A stretch of 64,000 nt of DNA from positions 1 through 64,000 of the forward strand of contig CAZCRE010000001.1 in the NCBI GenBank assembly GCA_964501075.1, given 5' to 3'. Of this stretch, positions 24,458 through 32,966 are shown piece after piece. The notes below the pieces were generated by a model, which was not told the DNA's origin, made no database searches, and was given only the letters and a program-made list of their open reading frames with translations. This DNA is from CAZCRE01 sp964501075 (GTDB lineage Archaea > Thermoproteota > Bathyarchaeia > Bathyarchaeales > Bathycorpusculaceae). The translations under genes and the position numbers were made by a program. Each line of letters begins with the position of its first letter. The first letter of the stretch is position 1.

Positions 24458-25290
24458 CCCCTTCTAAGCCTAAAATCTGCACCTACAGTTCTGTATGCTA
24501 GCTTGGTTGTTAACAACATCCTTCTCTTATGCTCAGCGGATAACCACTTGAGCTTTATCCTATTCACAAATTCTTCTTCCAGTACTAATTGCTCAGCGAT
24601 CTCCTTCACAGTCATGAAATGTTCTAACCCATATAGGACTAAATCAAGAGTCTCATATTTGATGCCAAGTTCTCTTTCTGCTGTTTGGCCTGGCCACAGA
24701 GATGGTGATGGCGGTTTCATTATGATCTCTTCTGGAACACCGGTGTGTTTGGCAAGTTTTCGGACTTGTGTTTTGTATAGATCCATGATTGGATAGATGT
24801 CAGCTGCAACATCGCCCCATTTTGTGAAATATCCCATCATCGTTTCCGACTTGTCTGAGCTCCCACAAACAAGTAAGTTTAACTTATTTGCGTAATAGTA
24901 AATGTAAATCATACGTGTTCGTGCTTTTATGTTACCTTTAGAGACCTTTTCTGAGATCTCAAAAACTGGTATCGCTCCATAGAATGCCTCCAGAATAGGT
25001 GTGATGTCACATAACTGTGATTTCAGTTTGAATTTTGCTATTATTGCTTGAGCATGTTTGATGTCCTCTTCATGGTATGTTTCCCTTTCCGGCAACATAA
25101 GACCTAGGACTCTTCTACCGCCTATGGCTTTGGCTGAAAGCGCTGCAACGGTGCAGCTGTCAATTCCTCCGGACAATCCGAGAACTACACCCTCGGAACT
25201 GGTTTTCTCAAAGTACTCCTTAATGAAACGCGTTATTTGTGTTTCAACATTCCGTAGATCCATGTCTAGAACTGAAGACGTTAGCTCCAA
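24454..25290 (-). CDS. nadE: NH3-dependent NAD+ synthetase
   Basis: Converts deamido-NAD to NAD. The ATP pyrophosphatase P-loop is VLGLSGGIDSCTVAAL (about 36-51), and later segments CGSSDKSETMMGYFTKWGD and YPIMDLYKTQVRKLA are diagnostic of NadE. The 278 residues cover only the synthetase domain; the glutaminase domain of bacterial-type two-domain enzymes is absent and is encoded by the overlapping nitrilase gene. A TATA-like GTATTTAAG lies about 36 bp upstream, shared with elf1. Confidence 0.94.
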   Translation of the reverse strand: MELTSSVLDMDLRNVETQITRFIKEYFEKTSSEGVVLGLSGGIDSCTVAALSAKAIGGRRVLGLMLPERETYHEEDIKHAQAIIAKFKLKSQLCDITPILEAFYGAIPVFEISEKVSKGNIKARTRMIYIYYYANKLNLLVCGSSDKSETMMGYFTKWGDVAADIYPIMDLYKTQVRKLAKHTGVPEEIIMKPPSPSLWPGQTAERELGIKYETLDLVLYGLEHFMTVKEIAEQLVLEEEFVNRIKLKWLSAEHKRRMLLTTKLAYRTVGADFRLRRG

Positions 25291-25325
25291 GCTAGTACCT
25301 CTTCAGGTTTATGATTTTGAGTCGA

Positions 25326-25334
25326 GTATTTAAG
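25326..25334. promoter_or_regulatory. TATA box between nadE and elf1
   Basis: GTATTTAAG is 57 bp before the elf1 ATG and 36 bp before the nadE start on the other strand; it is well placed for elf1 and usable for nadE. Confidence 0.5.
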
Positions 25335-25390
25335 GACAAACATAAAATACTGGGTTGCCGTTGCCACTGTGGTATAGAAGGATTTGAAGA

Positions 25391-25657
25391 ATGGGACGAA
25401 GGAGAAGGAAAGTTGTTCGAGTTCCCAAGAAGCACTTACCCAAGCTCTTCTCTTGTCCTAAATGTGGCAAGGAGACAATCCGTGTTGAAATCGTTCGTGA
25501 TGAAAACCGTGCTGTGGTAGGGTGTGGCAGTTGTGGCGTTAGAGACGAGTTTCCTGTCAAGCCTGCTCAAGGCGAGATTGACGTGTATTGTATGTTTACT
25601 GATAAGTTCTATGGTAAACCTAGGACCCCTTCCGCATCCGACATCACAGGTGCGTAG
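25391..25657 (+). CDS. Elf1-like transcription elongation zinc protein
   Basis: An 88-residue protein with a basic N-terminus (MGRRRRKVVRVPKKHLPK) and a zinc ribbon CPKCG...CGSCG, followed by DVYCMFTDKFY. This is the arrangement of eukaryotic Elf1, which binds elongating RNA polymerase II, and of its archaeal homologues. The gene ends five bases before GGGP synthase, so the two are co-transcribed. Confidence 0.88.
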   Translation: MGRRRRKVVRVPKKHLPKLFSCPKCGKETIRVEIVRDENRAVVGCGSCGVRDEFPVKPAQGEIDVYCMFTDKFYGKPRTPSASDITGA

Positions 25658-25662
25658 CTAGG

Positions 25663-26424
25663 ATGCCTTCTGCAATCGGGCCTGTCGAAAAACTTCTCCT
25701 CGAGAAGATTGAATCAGAGGGTTCCATTCACATAACTCTTATTGACCCTGAGAAAGTAACGCCTCCTCAAGGATCAGGAATCGCGAGAAAGGCGAAGGCC
25801 AGCGGCACAACAGCTATTATGATTGGTGGTTCAACATTTGTTTCAGCAGCGCATCTTGATGACATTGTCAGAATCGTCAGGCGCACTGTCAGAATTCCGA
25901 TAATACTATTTCCGAACAATGTGACTGGCATAAGTCGCCACGCTGATGCTATCTGGTTCATGTCTCTACTAAACTCAGTTGACCCTTACTTTCTGATGGG
26001 TGCTCAAGTTCTAGGAGCACCGCTGGTCAAGAAATACCGCTTGGAACCACTTCCACTCGGTTACATTATTGTTGGAGAGGGTGGCACTGCTGGCGTCGTC
26101 GGCAAAGCCATTCCAGTTCCATACAACAAACCTGAACTTGCCGCGGCCCATGCGCTGGCTGGGCAGTACCTAGGCATGCGTTTCATATACTTGGAAGCTG
26201 GGTCAGGTGCAAAGGAACCAGTTCCTCCTGACATGATTAGAATTGTCAAGCACTACATCGATATCCCTCTGATTGTTGGAGGAGGAATACGCTCCAGAGG
26301 TCAAGCCCTTGCTGCAGCATCCGCTGGTGCGGACATAATAGTGACTGGTAACGTTGCAGAGAACACTGGAGTGAGGCGTAGAGTTTCTGAAATAATCGAG
26401 GGGTTAAGACACCATAGAACATGA
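25663..26424 (+). CDS. Geranylgeranylglyceryl phosphate synthase
   Basis: Forms the first ether bond of archaeal membrane lipids between glycerol-1-phosphate and geranylgeranyl diphosphate. The TIM-barrel landmarks are HITLIDPEKV (about 25-34), IMIGGSTFVS, FIYLEAGSGAKEPVP and VGGGIRSRGQALAAASAGADIIVTG (phosphate-binding loops), all intact. At 253 residues it is of family length. Its presence confirms an archaeal source. Confidence 0.95.
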   Translation: MPSAIGPVEKLLLEKIESEGSIHITLIDPEKVTPPQGSGIARKAKASGTTAIMIGGSTFVSAAHLDDIVRIVRRTVRIPIILFPNNVTGISRHADAIWFMSLLNSVDPYFLMGAQVLGAPLVKKYRLEPLPLGYIIVGEGGTAGVVGKAIPVPYNKPELAAAHALAGQYLGMRFIYLEAGSGAKEPVPPDMIRIVKHYIDIPLIVGGGIRSRGQALAAASAGADIIVTGNVAENTGVRRRVSEIIEGLRHHRT

Positions 26425-26661
26425 GATGTATTTGTAATACCTTGAAACGCCAGTTGCTAAAGGCCAGCCAAAAAGAGTGTTGATCTTAGGGAACTCGATT
26501 ATGCTTTGACAGATTGAAATGCACATTTTTCACCGTTGAACACCATATGCCTGCACTATGGGTGTCTGCGTAGCACAAATGATAACGCTACTTTCATGTT
26601 TAATCTACATGAATTTACATTTCTGTTTGAACGGCCTTTTTTATCGATTTGTGTCAGAAAA

Positions 26662-26689
26662 CAGTGATAAGCAGTGATAAGCAGTCATA
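26662..26689 (+). repeat. Tandem decamer repeat ahead of PolD large subunit
   Basis: CAGTGATAAG is repeated twice head to tail (26662-26681) and followed by a partial CAGTCATA. It lies 20-45 bp before the DP2 start, near the likely transcription start, and could be a regulator site or chance slippage. Confidence 0.4.
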
Positions 26690-26706
26690 CTTGCGGGTAG
26701 CTTCAA

Positions 26707-29700
26707 TTGAATAGCGAAATGAGTCAGACCTATCAAAACTATGTTGGCAATTTGGAAGACGAGCTCAAACAATTGTATGCCATTAGCGACAATGCAAAGA
26801 GAATGGGAATTGACCCGTTGCCAATGACGGAGTGCAAAGTGGCGAAAGATCTAGCAGATCTCGTAGAAGGCCTTGTGGGCCCCAAAGGAGTCGCTGCAAG
26901 CATCAGAGAATTGAGTACAAAGCTTCCAAGAGAGGAGTTGGCTTTCAAAATCACTGAAGAAATCGTCTATGGCAAATTCGGTCACATGGAGCCTGAAGTC
27001 GCAGCTGATCGAGCAATACGCACCGCACTCGCAATATTCACAGAAGGGCTCACTGCAGCACCATTACAGGGGGTTGCGAAAGTGGCGATAAAAGCAAATT
27101 CTGATAGAACTCGTTACCTCGCAATCTATTTTGCGGGGCCAATGCGCTCTGCAGGCGGTACGGATCAGGCTCTGACCTTAGTGGTCGGCGACTTCGTAAG
27201 GCGATTGCTAGGTCTTGAACGTTACAAGCCCACAGAAGAGGAGATTTCGCGCTTTATCGAAGAGGTTAGATTGTATGAACACTCCGTCTCTCACTTTCAA
27301 TATCACGTTTCAGATGATGAGCTACGAAAGGCATTCCAGTGGATTCCAGTTGAGGTGACTGGCACAGAGTCAGATCCGTTTGAAGTCTCATCATTTCGCA
27401 ATCTTGAAAGAATAGAGACCAATCGTGTGAGAGGAGGAGCCCTTAGAGTTGTAAACGACGGCATAGTCGGACGGGCTCCAAAGGTCTCTTCAATCATTGA
27501 GAAACTTGGATTCCAAGGATGGGATTGGCTTAAAGAGATTCGCGGAGAGTCTGAAAAGAAGTCGACTGGATTTATGAACGACGTGATCGCGGGGCGTCCA
27601 ATATTCTCTTTTCCGTCTAGACGTGGTGGGTTCCGACTGAGATATGGTAGAGCTCGAAACACCGGCTTGTCAGCCGTCGGTATTCACCCAGCAACAATGC
27701 TCGTACTTCAAGGATTTCTGGCTGGGGGAACGCAACTGCGATTGGAGCTTCCGGGAAAAGGTGGTATTGTAGTTCCAGTTGACACGATAGAACCGCCCTT
27801 CGTTCGGTTGAAAGATGGATCTGTTGTCAAAGTCACTATTGCGAATTTTGACAAACTGAAGAATGAAATCGAAAAAATCCTATTCCTAGGAGACATTCTG
27901 ATCAGTTTTGGTGATTTCTTGTACAACAGCAAATGGCTTGCCCCCTCCGGATACGTCGAAGAGTGGTGGATCGAAGATTTGCGAAAGGCAGTGGCAGAGA
28001 GATTTGATGGTGCTATTGAAAATGCCGCTGGATCGGTGAAGATACCCTCTGAAAGACTTGAACAGCTTCTGGATGAACCATTCAGAGCCAAACCTAGCCT
28101 TAAAGAATCAGTGGCTTTAGCAACGATTCTTGGCGTACCCTTGCACCCTGCCTACACATGCTTCTGGTCAAACCTCTCATCAGTTGAAGAGATCAGTCGC
28201 CTGAAAAAATGGCTTCATTCATCTGAGGTTCGGCGACAAGGCGACGGCATCGTTGAAATTGCTGGAGAGAATGACCCAAACGTGAAACGCGCCATGGACG
28301 TGATATGCTTACCCCATAGAATTCTAGAAAACACAATAGTAGTTGAGGGCGACGATGCACAAGCGTTTGCGCTCTGCCTCGGTTTTGACAATTCTAACAA
28401 TATCAATGAACCTATGGCTAGTTCCATCTTAGATACTCTTCATATGTTTTCAGGTCTGCGGGTCAAGGAGAAGGCACCTACATTCGTGGGTGCCCGAATG
28501 GGAAGGCCTGAGAAGGCAAAAAGGCGCGAGATGAAACCTCTTGTTCACGTGCTCTTCCCTGTTGGTCTATCAGGCGGTTCTCACAGAGACCTTGTTGAGG
28601 CTGCCTCACACGGGCCAGCACTTGTGGAAATTGTCAAGCGCAAATGCCCAAACTGCAAGTCTTTTACCTTCAGAACAAGATGTTTCAACTGTGGAGCTGA
28701 AACTTTAGTTGAGAAGACTTGTCCACGTTGTGGAAAGATTTCAAAAGAAGACTTTTGCCCAGCGTGCAAGATACCTGCGAGGAAATATGAGAGACAAACT
28801 GTGAATTTCAAAGAGTTGATTGACGCCGCAAGCAATAGCCTAGGCACTTCCTGCCCGAAGATTCTAAAGGGCGTAAAAGGCTTGACGAATGGCACCAAGA
28901 CTCCAGAAACCATTGAGAAAGGGATATTGCGCGCCAAGTACGACCTTTCAGTTTACAAGGACGGCACAATTCGTTTTGACGCTACAAATGCGCCTCTGAC
29001 TCATTTCAAACCCATTGAGATAGGAGTCCCAATTGAAAAACTCAGAGAACTGGGATATCTTTCTACCATAGATGGGTCAGATCTAACAGACCCAGACCAA
29101 ACATGTGAACTCAAACTACAGGATGTTGTGGTTCCAACAAAAAGCGCACTATATTTCTTGCGAATTGCAAGTTTCATAGATGAGCTACTAACAAAAATCT
29201 ATGGCCTCCCTCCATTTTATAATGTCAAAAAAGTAGAAGATCTTGTTGGCCATCTAGTCGTTGGTCTAGCCCCACACACGTGTGCAGGGGTTTTAGGCCG
29301 AATAGTTGGCTTTACAAGCCTCAGCCTCTGCTACGCACATCCCATTTGGCACTCAGCCAAACGTAGAGACTGCGACGGCGACGAAGATGCATTAATGCTT
29401 GCACTTGACACCTTAATCAATTTCTCGCGTGAATATCTGCCTGCACAGATAGGTGGAATCATGGATGCGCCTCTTCTTCTGATCCCTATCGTCAACACGA
29501 AAGATGTGCAGAGGCAAGCCCATGATTTTGACGTTGCCAAAGCTTACCCACAAGAGTTCTACTTGAAAACGTGGGAGAAAACCGACGCCAAACAAGCTGG
29601 TGCCTTCATAGACCTTGTAAAATCAAGACTTGGCACTGAAGCACAGTTCGAAGGATTCGGTTTTACGACACCTGTGTCCAATGTTAACATGGGGAACCAG

Positions 29701-30123
29701 GAAAGCATGTACAAACGATTGAAGACCATGGCTGAAAAGCTCGATGGCCAACTCGAATTGGCTGAGAAGATTGAAGCTGTGGACGCTAGGAAAGTTGCTT
29801 TGAAAGTATTAACGAGGCACCTCATTCGAGACATCGCTGGAAACCTCAGGGCTTTCTCAACCCAAGCCTTCAGGTGCAAATCCTGCAATAAACGTTACCG
29901 AAGATTGCCTCTTAGTGGCAAATGCTCTGTATGCGGCGGAAAATTAACCTTGACCGTCTATAAAGGCGGCATAGAGAAGTATTTGGCAATAGCACAACGC
30001 TTGGTTGAGAAGTACAAGCTGCCAACGTATTATTCGCAGAGACTACTGTTGGTGGAAGAAGAGATAAAATCAATGTTCGCCAGCAAAAAGACAAAGCAAG
30101 CAAGTTTGACAGATTTCGCGTGA
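26707..30123 (+). CDS. polC: DNA polymerase D large subunit (DP2)
   Basis: Catalytic subunit of the archaeal replicative PolD, 1138 residues, with no intein. It contains YFAGPMRSAGGTDQAL near 140, the zinc segments CPNCKSFTFRTRCFNCGAE and CPRCGK...CPACK near 640-690, the catalytic motif SAKRRDCDGDEDALML (about 880-895, with the NADFDGD-like Asp residues) and a C-terminal zinc finger CKSCNKRY...CSVCGG. The end SLTDFA resembles a PCNA-binding peptide. Start is TTG at 26707 or ATG at 26719. Confidence 0.97.
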   Translation: MNSEMSQTYQNYVGNLEDELKQLYAISDNAKRMGIDPLPMTECKVAKDLADLVEGLVGPKGVAASIRELSTKLPREELAFKITEEIVYGKFGHMEPEVAADRAIRTALAIFTEGLTAAPLQGVAKVAIKANSDRTRYLAIYFAGPMRSAGGTDQALTLVVGDFVRRLLGLERYKPTEEEISRFIEEVRLYEHSVSHFQYHVSDDELRKAFQWIPVEVTGTESDPFEVSSFRNLERIETNRVRGGALRVVNDGIVGRAPKVSSIIEKLGFQGWDWLKEIRGESEKKSTGFMNDVIAGRPIFSFPSRRGGFRLRYGRARNTGLSAVGIHPATMLVLQGFLAGGTQLRLELPGKGGIVVPVDTIEPPFVRLKDGSVVKVTIANFDKLKNEIEKILFLGDILISFGDFLYNSKWLAPSGYVEEWWIEDLRKAVAERFDGAIENAAGSVKIPSERLEQLLDEPFRAKPSLKESVALATILGVPLHPAYTCFWSNLSSVEEISRLKKWLHSSEVRRQGDGIVEIAGENDPNVKRAMDVICLPHRILENTIVVEGDDAQAFALCLGFDNSNNINEPMASSILDTLHMFSGLRVKEKAPTFVGARMGRPEKAKRREMKPLVHVLFPVGLSGGSHRDLVEAASHGPALVEIVKRKCPNCKSFTFRTRCFNCGAETLVEKTCPRCGKISKEDFCPACKIPARKYERQTVNFKELIDAASNSLGTSCPKILKGVKGLTNGTKTPETIEKGILRAKYDLSVYKDGTIRFDATNAPLTHFKPIEIGVPIEKLRELGYLSTIDGSDLTDPDQTCELKLQDVVVPTKSALYFLRIASFIDELLTKIYGLPPFYNVKKVEDLVGHLVVGLAPHTCAGVLGRIVGFTSLSLCYAHPIWHSAKRRDCDGDEDALMLALDTLINFSREYLPAQIGGIMDAPLLLIPIVNTKDVQRQAHDFDVAKAYPQEFYLKTWEKTDAKQAGAFIDLVKSRLGTEAQFEGFGFTTPVSNVNMGNQESMYKRLKTMAEKLDGQLELAEKIEAVDARKVALKVLTRHLIRDIAGNLRAFSTQAFRCKSCNKRYRRLPLSGKCSVCGGKLTLTVYKGGIEKYLAIAQRLVEKYKLPTYYSQRLLLVEEEIKSMFASKKTKQASLTDFA

Positions 30124-30161
30124 AAAATCTTTTTCTATAGTGAGCTGCATAGTTATGCTTG

Positions 30162-30443
30162 ATGGGTATGGCCAAGGAAAACTGTCACCCAAACGCATAT
30201 TTATCAATTATCAGGAACGTCCAGCGTGGACTTCGGACTAGGACGTCAATATTGAACGTTTTGGAAAACGGTGCTGGTGACCCCAAAACGATTGGAGACA
30301 AAGCGCAACTGCACTACAGAGTTGTTATTCATCATTTGAGACTTCTGAAAACAGCAGGCATTGTTGAACAGAAAATGGGTAACAGGCCACGTGTTTGGGG
30401 ATTAACAGGCGTCGGACAGAAACGCTTGGTTAATTCGCACTAA
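30162..30443 (+). CDS. ArsR-like winged-helix protein
   Basis: About 93 residues with a compact winged helix: RTRTSILNVLENGAGDPKTIGDKAQLHYRVVIHHLRLLKTAGIVEQK, then a wing ending VWGLTGVGQKRL. The frame reaches a TTG at 30159, but the ATG at 30162 is preferred. It follows PolD large subunit by 38 bp and ends overlapping the convergent MazG gene by four bases. Target unknown. Confidence 0.7.
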   Translation: MGMAKENCHPNAYLSIIRNVQRGLRTRTSILNVLENGAGDPKTIGDKAQLHYRVVIHHLRLLKTAGIVEQKMGNRPRVWGLTGVGQKRLVNSH

Positions 30444-30727
30444 GGAAGGCATTCACAGGGCAAACAACCACATTTTGGGCACTTGTTATTATATTTACTT
30501 AAGGCGGCTCTTTCAAGATCCACCGCGACAACATTCGCAAGTGATGCTAACCAAGCAAAAACATCTGCAAACTCTTTCTCAAGTTCTTCCCTGTTTCCGT
30601 GTTGAAGAGCATCCCCCAGTTCTCCAACCTCATCCAGAAGCCACTCGTAGGTATTTTTCACGCTTCGTCTAGAATCCTTGTGGTAATACAGGCGACGCAT
30701 CATTTCCTGAAAATCCCGAACGTGCAA
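30440..30727 (-). CDS. MazG-family nucleotide pyrophosphohydrolase
   Basis: A 95-residue all-helical NTP pyrophosphatase. Metal-binding acids are in LLDEVGELGDAL (ExxE/D) and EKEFADVFAWL (ExxD). The ending CPKCGCLPCECLP forms a cysteine knuckle seen in many archaeal MazG-like proteins. Such enzymes clear non-canonical nucleotides. It stands alone on the minus strand downstream of glyA. Confidence 0.85.
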   Translation of the reverse strand: MHVRDFQEMMRRLYYHKDSRRSVKNTYEWLLDEVGELGDALQHGNREELEKEFADVFAWLASLANVVAVDLERAALSKYNNKCPKCGCLPCECLP

Positions 30728-30840
30728 ATTTGGGTCCTCCTAAACATCCTTGCATTTGCGGAAAGATAGATACTTTCTGGGTATGCATAATCTAGCCCTA
30801 CTAAGAGTGCTCTATCAGAAGCTTTCGCACTTCTGTGGTA

Positions 30841-32172
30841 TCAACGGATTCTTACATACTTGTAAGCTTCTGTCGCATTCTCGAAACAATAGTGTACTTT
30901 CTGGTAGTCTTTCCTGAACTCTGCAACATCAAGCCTCACTTTTTCTGGTGGCTCCTTGTCTATAACTACACGTTTGATGAATTCTGCGATTTCACTCATA
31001 TCCCGTTCTTTCATTCCAAGTCTGGTGATTTCTGAGACACCCAACCTTATGCCACCTGGATGCATGAAATGTCTTCCCTCCTTGATGTCCCATGGTAACA
31101 AGTTTCTGTTTATTATTACATTCGCGTTCTCAAGGGTTTCTTCAATTGTTCCGCCATCGCCATGCTTTGTAATATCGATCAAGATTACGTGCGAGTTCGT
31201 GAAACCTTTGTGTTCTGCCAGAACATTAAACCCTCTTTCATAGAGTGCTTGAGCCAATGCCTTGGCGTTCTTGACTACTTGGCTTGCGTATTCCTTGCCA
31301 AACTCGAGCATTTCCGCGCATGCAATCGTTAGGCCTGCAACAGCGTGCAAATGATGATTGCTTACCATTCCTGGAAAGGTTGCCTTCTTAATCTTTTCAG
31401 CGTTCCTTTCCCAAGATAATATGCCTCCATGCTGTGGCCCAAAGAATGTTTTGTGCGTGCTCAGACTGACAACATCTGCTCCTTCCCGTAGCGGATCTTG
31501 GAACTGTCCCCCAGCAATCAAGCCCGCTACATGTGCAGCGTCGTAGCCTACTGTTGCGCCCGCTGAATGAACAGCTTCAGCAAGCTCCTTGACAGGATGT
31601 GGGAATGGGAAGACGCTTGCGCCAAACATAACAAATCTTGGTGGCTTGCCCTTTGAAACGAGTTCTTGAATTTTGCTCTTCGCTTTGTCAACATCTATGT
31701 TAAGCTCTTTGTAATCCAAAGGAAGATATTCAACGATCAAACCCTTAACTGCGCCAGCAGTGCCACCTAACTCTTTCTTGCCCGATGTAATATGCCCCCC
31801 ACATGGAATGGACAATGCTAGCAATATGTCGCTTGGCTCTGTGAAAGCTGTGTAAACAGCGAGGTTTGCTACGACGCCTGATATCGGTCTGACATCGACA
31901 AATTCGGCATTGTAGAGTTTTTTCATTAGTTCGATGCATTTGAATTCTATTTTGTCTATGAAGCGACAACCTGCGTAAACGCGTTCTCCCGGCCATCCTT
32001 CAGCATAGCGGTTTCCGAAGTCTGAAATGATGGCTTCACGAACAGCTGGGCTTGGAATGTTTTCACTTGCTATGAGTGGAATGTTCTCCTGAAACCACCT
32101 GTGATGTTGTTGAAGAACTTCGAAGGCTTGGTCATATTCCTCTCGATTGGTGGGCATAACGGGCACCTTCAC
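30841..32172 (-). CDS. glyA: Serine hydroxymethyltransferase
   Basis: Interconverts serine and glycine using a tetrahydropterin. Key segments are PLIASENIPSPAV, NRYAEGWPGERVYAGCRF, VGYDAAHVAGLIAGG (Asp over the PLP ring), and VVSLSTHKTFFGPQHGGIL with the PLP Lys (about 237). The 443-residue length and divergence from bacterial GlyA are typical of archaea, where methanopterin may replace folate. It appears monocistronic. Confidence 0.95.
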   Translation of the reverse strand: MKVPVMPTNREEYDQAFEVLQQHHRWFQENIPLIASENIPSPAVREAIISDFGNRYAEGWPGERVYAGCRFIDKIEFKCIELMKKLYNAEFVDVRPISGVVANLAVYTAFTEPSDILLALSIPCGGHITSGKKELGGTAGAVKGLIVEYLPLDYKELNIDVDKAKSKIQELVSKGKPPRFVMFGASVFPFPHPVKELAEAVHSAGATVGYDAAHVAGLIAGGQFQDPLREGADVVSLSTHKTFFGPQHGGILSWERNAEKIKKATFPGMVSNHHLHAVAGLTIACAEMLEFGKEYASQVVKNAKALAQALYERGFNVLAEHKGFTNSHVILIDITKHGDGGTIEETLENANVIINRNLLPWDIKEGRHFMHPGGIRLGVSEITRLGMKERDMSEIAEFIKRVVIDKEPPEKVRLDVAEFRKDYQKVHYCFENATEAYKYVRIR

Positions 32173-32271
32173 ATAAAGCTATCACACACTCAAAAATTAA
32201 AACTCTTCGGAGTAACATAACCTTAATAATGAAGAAAATCGTAGGATAACTTTGATACAAGGGGAATATTG

Positions 32272-32439
32272 GTGAGCAAGAAGAAGAAAGAACGATCTGG
32301 TCCGATGCCAGCCGCAAGTGCAGGGCTACTAAGGTTCTTTGAAGAAGAAACCGAAGGCATCAAAGTTCGACCGGAAATCCTTGTAGTTGCATCGATAGCG
32401 TTAATAGTCATATGCGTCTTGGCTCAAGTATTCTTCTAG
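32272..32439 (+). CDS. secG: Preprotein translocase subunit Sec61-beta
   Basis: A 55-residue gene started by GTG. It encodes a basic N-terminus SKKKKERSGPMPAASAGLL, the conserved RFFEEETEGIKVRPE stretch and a C-terminal tail anchor VVASIALIVICVLAQVFF. This is the standard architecture of archaeal Sec61-beta (SecG), the small subunit of the SecYE translocon. SecY and SecE are not in the window. It stands between the divergent glyA and the convergent LSm-like gene. Confidence 0.9.
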   Translation: MSKKKKERSGPMPAASAGLLRFFEEETEGIKVRPEILVVASIALIVICVLAQVFF

Positions 32440-32450
32440 TGCCTTGATGG

Positions 32451-32738
32451 TCATCGCCGTGAAGGCAGATGTAGAACTTCTATTCGTTGGACAGAGTTCA
32501 GGTGAATGAATATTTCACTTCTTTCCTCTCTGCTGGCAACCTGCGGTATGGGTTGAGCGATGGTTGCGCGCAGAATAACTGCTTCGGCGTTTGAAAGCCA
32601 TATGCCTGCGGGTTCACGGGTGACGGCTACCAAAGTGCCTTCAAAACCATAGGCAGGATCCACGATAGCTCGTATTTCCTTTCCTACATTCTTCTCCAGC
32701 ATGTGAAATATCGTCAAAGGAATATTTGTCTCTGGCAT
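32451..32738 (-). CDS. LSm-like small beta-barrel protein
   Basis: Ninety-five residues with the outline of an Sm fold: an N-terminal helix (TIFHMLEKNVGKE), strands IRAIVDPAYGFEGTLVAVTREPAGIWLSNAEAV (the Sm1-like block), and a final EIFIHLNSVQRIEVL strand pair (Sm2-like). The canonical Sm2 RG motif is missing, so RNA binding is uncertain. It converges with Sec61-beta. Confidence 0.55.
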   Translation of the reverse strand: MPETNIPLTIFHMLEKNVGKEIRAIVDPAYGFEGTLVAVTREPAGIWLSNAEAVILRATIAQPIPQVASREERSEIFIHLNSVQRIEVLHLPSRR

Positions 32739-32966
32739 GAGACTTGCAAAACCCTAGTTGTTTACGTTTTACAGATAAGACACTTGTCCTTCTTAAAGTG
32801 TTTGTTTTTGTGTAGTCGTGAAAACCCGAGCTTTCACGCCATTTCCTATTGCTTACCTCAATGATGATTAATTGCACTATTCTATGAAATCGGTGTTTGC
32901 GAATTCTGTATTGGTTTTACAACACTTTAATATGCTTAGTTTTGTCTTGAGACTTCATTTGAGGGG

